Positions 21,200 to 24,051 of a stretch of DNA of 24,051 nucleotides are shown here, one piece after another. Where the stretch lies: assembly GCF_030249855.1 (NCBI RefSeq), contig NZ_JANURN010000013.1:1-24051 (forward strand). Direction: 5' to 3'. The notes beneath the pieces were generated by a model. The model saw only the letters and a program-made list of their open reading frames with translations, ran no database searches and was not told where the DNA came from. This DNA comes from Helicobacter_B zhangjianzhongii (GTDB lineage: Bacteria; Campylobacterota; Campylobacteria; Campylobacterales; Helicobacteraceae). Made by a program: the position numbers and the translations under genes. How positions within the stretch are numbered: the stretch's first letter is position 1; each line of letters begins with the position of its first letter.

Positions 21200-22624
21200 T
21201 TAGATGTCGTAGTGTATCCACAAAAATGCGTGGCTTCTATCAGCGACATTTTTAGGTGTGCCAGATTGCGGAGCAGTATTACCATTGCTGCCACTCTCAT
21301 TTGCCCAGCCTACTTTGTAGCCAGCTTTTGTTGTATCGCTGAAGTATTCGATTTTCCCGCCGATTGATAATCTTTCATCGATTTGGTATTTAAGGTTGAG
21401 TGCGACACTATGCTCTTGACTACGCTCTGCATCTGTCCAGCGACCAAGGATCTGCCACCATAGCTTGTTTGCAAAGTGTGTCCCACCGACAAAAAGATAA
21501 GGTGTGATAGCATCTTTACCAATCATATCGCTGATACTTCGACCGATGTCATAGGAGCTAGCTGTCCAGAAGTCTATCATCCAAGGATTCCCAGTAGTCC
21601 CGATCCTAGCATTAGCGTGCCCAAAGTTTTTATACAAGCCTAGCCCGAAGTTGTAGTTGTTGTAGTCAAATTGCTGCTGGATAAGCAAGCTTTGCGTGTA
21701 TTTATCGACTATGGAGCCCCAGCGATATTTGCCTACCCAAGTATCATCGCCATAAATTGGCAGCAAGATATTAGCAAAGGTGCGTGAGCGGAAGCCTGTG
21801 CCATCAAAGCCCTTGTTTGTATCATACTCTACGCGGAATGCCGGAGCTGTATAAGTGCCAGGAGAGAAGTAGATATAGGGCGTGATGTCAAGCCCACCAA
21901 GGCTGTAAATCGCTTTAAACGCGTGGATTCCGTAGTTGGCAAACTGCCCGCCTGAAGTCATATAGCCCTGTGGCGAGTAGAAGTCAATCAGCCATTGACC
22001 AAAGGCAAATGCCCTACCATAAGAGCTATACCACCAAAGCTTGAGCGATTGAGAATCGCTAAATTTAAACTTCATCGCCGCTTCAAAACCTTGCGTATAG
22101 CCGCTCATATACTCAGCACTTGAGAGATAGCGACCGCCTTTGAATTGGAAGCTAAAAGGGCTTGTATCAAAATCCCCATAAGTATAATCAAGATAGGCAT
22201 TATTGACCACATAGAGATGGCGATTTGTGCCATCTTTTGGACCTAGGTTTTGATTATACCCTGCCCAGTTTCCTACATACTCGTTATTCACGCTATCTGG
22301 TCCTAGTGGAAACCCCTTGCTCGTAGAATCCAAAATCATCGACCCACCTGTAACATTAAAGCCATATTTGAGCGATTGATTTTCTGTATCTTTGGGAAGC
22401 AAGTTGCCATCAAAGCCAAGGCTACCTACGACATTTAGAAAGCTATCTGTGGGATAGACACCCTTGTCTGCATCGATAGCTTGATTATTAAAGCCACCTT
22501 TACCAAATGCTTCAAGCCAGCCGTTGTATTTAATATCAAATGCGCTTGCAGTGCTAAACATACTAGCTACAATCGTGCTTACAGCTAGAATCTTGCTTGT
22601 AGGTTTTGTTACAAAAGCGTGCAT
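21200..22624 (-). CDS. Hof-type Helicobacter outer membrane family protein
   Basis: A 474-aa protein starting at ATG 22624, with AAAGGAGTTTTT directly before it. The signal peptide reads MHAFVTKPTSKILAVSTIVA plus SMFSTASA. The mature N-terminus FDIKYNGWLEAFGKGGFNNQ and the segments RHLYVVNNAYLDYTYG, SFQFKGGRYLSSAEYMSGYTQGFE, LKLWWYSSYGRAF and the end SHAFLWIHYDI are the pattern of the Hof family of Helicobacter outer-membrane proteins, predicted 16-18-strand barrels. They are porin-like with no settled substrate. The exbD-like gene lies 98 bases downstream on the same strand. Family placement is by remembered motifs. Confidence 0.88.
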   Translation of the reverse strand: MHAFVTKPTSKILAVSTIVASMFSTASAFDIKYNGWLEAFGKGGFNNQAIDADKGVYPTDSFLNVVGSLGFDGNLLPKDTENQSLKYGFNVTGGSMILDSTSKGFPLGPDSVNNEYVGNWAGYNQNLGPKDGTNRHLYVVNNAYLDYTYGDFDTSPFSFQFKGGRYLSSAEYMSGYTQGFEAAMKFKFSDSQSLKLWWYSSYGRAFAFGQWLIDFYSPQGYMTSGGQFANYGIHAFKAIYSLGGLDITPYIYFSPGTYTAPAFRVEYDTNKGFDGTGFRSRTFANILLPIYGDDTWVGKYRWGSIVDKYTQSLLIQQQFDYNNYNFGLGLYKNFGHANARIGTTGNPWMIDFWTASSYDIGRSISDMIGKDAITPYLFVGGTHFANKLWWQILGRWTDAERSQEHSVALNLKYQIDERLSIGGKIEYFSDTTKAGYKVGWANESGSNGNTAPQSGTPKNVADRSHAFLWIHYDI

Positions 22625-22681
22625 AAAAACTCCTTTAGATGATATAGGGGGTAAATTGTAGCTGCTTTACCTTATATTTAC

Positions 22682-22759
22682 TTGATATTTACTATTTCGT
22701 ATCAATGTGGGCAGATTTGTAACGATACTTGACAGACACTAGGTGCTAGGCTTTATAAT
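22682..22759 (+). promoter_or_regulatory. Intergenic control region between the Hof-type gene and the alcohol dehydrogenase
   Basis: For the dehydrogenase: TTGACA (22729-22734) and TATAAT (22754-22759), 19 bases apart. An inverted pair TTGATA (22682-22687) and TATCAA (22700-22705), 12 bases apart, sits in the divergent space and could be an operator. The direct repeat ATATTTACT/ATATTTACTA overlaps it. Confidence 0.55.
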
Positions 22760-22809
22760 GCTGCGCTAGATTCTAGCCTAGAATCCAACTTTCACTAAAA
22801 GGAGCAACA

Positions 22810-23901
22810 ATGCTTTTAAAAGACAATCTAGCCCAAGCCAACAATGGGCAAAAAATCACCGCCAAAGGCTATGCAGTCGCTCATAAAGATGACACATTTA
22901 AGCCCTTTAGCTTCACTCGCCACGCAATGGGGGAGAATGACATTTTGATTGAGATTCTCTATGCTGGAATCTGCCATAGCGATATACATTCTGCCCGCAG
23001 TGAGTGGAAAGAGGGGATCTACCCTATGGTGCCCGGGCACGAGATAGCTGGGCGTGTGGTGGCTGTGGGTAAAAGCGTGAGTAAGTTTAAAGTCGGCGAT
23101 TATGCGGGGGTGGGCTGTATGGTGAATTCCTGTGGGGAGTGTGCTGCGTGCAAGCAAAGTCAAGAGCAGTTTTGCGAAAATGGCAAGGCGGTTTTCACCT
23201 ATGATTGCCTTGATTGCTTCCACGATAATGCCCCAACCTATGGAGGCTACTCAAATAATATCGTTGTGAGTGAAAACTTTGCGATCAAAGTGCCGCAAAA
23301 TGCCCCATTAGACAAGGTCGCCCCACTGCTTTGTGCAGGTATCACCACTTATAGCCCATTGAAATTTAGTAAGGTCAAAAAAGGCGATAAGATCGCAGTG
23401 GCTGGGTTTGGCGGACTTGGGCTTATGGCGGTCAAATATGCCCTGTATCTTGGCGCGGAAGTGAGTGTATTTGCACGAAATACGCTTAAGGCACAAGAGG
23501 CTAAAGATTTAGGGATAAAGGCTCTCTACACAAATACGAGTGAGTGCAAGGAGCGATTTGACTTTATCATCTCTACCATTCCTACCGCTTATGATGTCAA
23601 TAGCTATGTGGATTTGCTGAAGTTTGGTGGAGAGCTGGCGATTGTGGGGCTTCCGCCTGTGGAGCTAAAGACACATATTGATGTAACGCGTCTTGTCTTT
23701 AGTGCTGGGAAAAAGGTGTATGGCTCACTCATTGGAGGCATACAAGAGACGCAAGAAATGCTTGATGTTTCTGTAAAAGAGGGAATCTACCCAGAAGTAG
23801 AAGTCATTAGCATAAAAGACATTGACACAGCTTATGCAAATCTTACAAATGGCAAGGCAAAATTCCGCTATGTGATTGATATGGGAAGCTTGGAGGGGTG
23901 A
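22810..23901 (+). CDS. Zinc-dependent NAD(P) alcohol dehydrogenase (cinnamyl alcohol dehydrogenase-like)
   Basis: A 363-aa medium-chain dehydrogenase. Catalytic zinc ligands are Cys55 (AGICHSDIH), His77 in GHEIAGRV and Cys175 (LLCAGITTY). Structural zinc cysteines are Cys108, Cys111, Cys114 and Cys122 in NSCGECAACKQSQEQFC. The cofactor-binding Rossmann motif is VAGFGGLGLMAVKYA (about 197-211). The layout resembles YahK/CAD-type enzymes and H. pylori's cinnamyl-alcohol-dehydrogenase-like protein, which reduce aldehydes using NADPH. Start: ATG 22810 after AAAAGGAG. It is likely monocistronic; a hairpin follows the stop. Function class is firm, substrate not. Confidence 0.94.
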   Translation: MLLKDNLAQANNGQKITAKGYAVAHKDDTFKPFSFTRHAMGENDILIEILYAGICHSDIHSARSEWKEGIYPMVPGHEIAGRVVAVGKSVSKFKVGDYAGVGCMVNSCGECAACKQSQEQFCENGKAVFTYDCLDCFHDNAPTYGGYSNNIVVSENFAIKVPQNAPLDKVAPLLCAGITTYSPLKFSKVKKGDKIAVAGFGGLGLMAVKYALYLGAEVSVFARNTLKAQEAKDLGIKALYTNTSECKERFDFIISTIPTAYDVNSYVDLLKFGGELAIVGLPPVELKTHIDVTRLVFSAGKKVYGSLIGGIQETQEMLDVSVKEGIYPEVEVISIKDIDTAYANLTNGKAKFRYVIDMGSLEG

Positions 23902-23907
23902 GACTAC

Positions 23908-23928
23908 AAGGATTCTGCTAGAATCCTT
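23908..23928 (+). terminator. Perfect hairpin after the alcohol dehydrogenase
   Basis: AAGGATTCT (23908-23916) and AGAATCCTT (23920-23928) pair over 9 bp around GCT, 6 bases after the stop. It is built from the same GATTCT/AGAATC words as the dispersed repeat. The following T-run is weak, so an intrinsic terminator is likely but not certain. Confidence 0.55.
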
Positions 23929-23987
23929 GCTATTTGGCATAGATACTGCTTGAGACATATTGATATTGTTTAAGACAAAGGGGTTTA

Positions 23988-24051
23988 ATGATTACACAAG
24001 ACAATCTAAAAGAAGTGCTAGAGATTCTAGGCTTTGAAGCTCTCTCTGGGG
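23988..24051 (+). CDS. Start of a further gene, cut by the window end (possibly a DNA methyltransferase/type IIG restriction protein)
   Basis: ATG 23988 follows ACAAAGGGGTTTA and opens a frame that runs to the end of the window: MITQDNLKEVLEILGFEALS. This opening resembles the N-terminus of large restriction-modification proteins of Campylobacter/Helicobacter ('MITKENLKEVLE-LGF'). That resemblance rests on 21 residues and remains tentative; the ribosome site and open frame are the firm part. Confidence 0.5.
   Translation, partial: MITQDNLKEVLEILGFEALSG

Overview
The window looks like a chromosomal segment of a Helicobacter-type Campylobacterota species with mid-range GC. The evidence is a Hof-type outer-membrane protein, an Opr-type porin, a RibB with a degenerate GTP-cyclohydrolase tail, and compact gene packing. 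GC and species were judged by eye, not computed. No rRNA, tRNA or CRISPR array was seen.

Positions 1-9602 read as the right part of a prophage on the + strand. It opens with a tail module: a coiled-coil protein cut by the window edge, a tail-fibre-assembly-like protein, and a 670-aa fibre/adhesin-like protein ending in a formylglycine-enzyme/C-type-lectin fold. The last ~97 bp of that gene are a variable repeat (VR, 3895-3991). A near-copy, the template repeat (TR), lies downstream in noncoding DNA (4136-4232). The two differ at 8 positions, every one an adenine in the TR, and all 8 change the amino acid. A reverse transcriptase with a YADD active site follows. Together these form a diversity-generating retroelement (DGR) that retargets the fibre tip. 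Two strong inverted repeats flank its parts: one just after the VR, one just after the TR. No avd gene was found, and the RT reading frame has ATA where its ATG is expected.

Next come a DUF1353 protein and a possible adaptor/connector protein. After a repeat-rich gap there is a tightly overlapping cassette (7071-9602): a DUF5675 protein, a 34-aa ORF, small membrane proteins, a lipoprotein (o-spanin-like), a holin and an i-spanin-like protein. This cassette is bracketed by a 56-bp perfect inverted repeat. Short REP/MITE-like elements with a variable hairpin tip and a dispersed GTGGATTCTAG word are scattered through the gaps.

After about 1 kb of apparently noncoding, repeat-rich DNA the window becomes ordinary host chromosome. 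The minus-strand block 16138-10664 carries a YciI-like protein, a DedA protein, pyrF, panC, an Opr-type porin and a TolC-family outer-membrane factor. Divergent from it is a peroxiredoxin gene (ahpC/tsaA) with a Fur/PerR-like palindrome at its promoter. Then come an ArsB-like transporter (-), a small outer-membrane protein plus msrB (+), ribB (+), an exbD-like gene (-), a Hof-type outer-membrane protein (-), a zinc alcohol dehydrogenase (+) and the first codons of a further gene at the window end.
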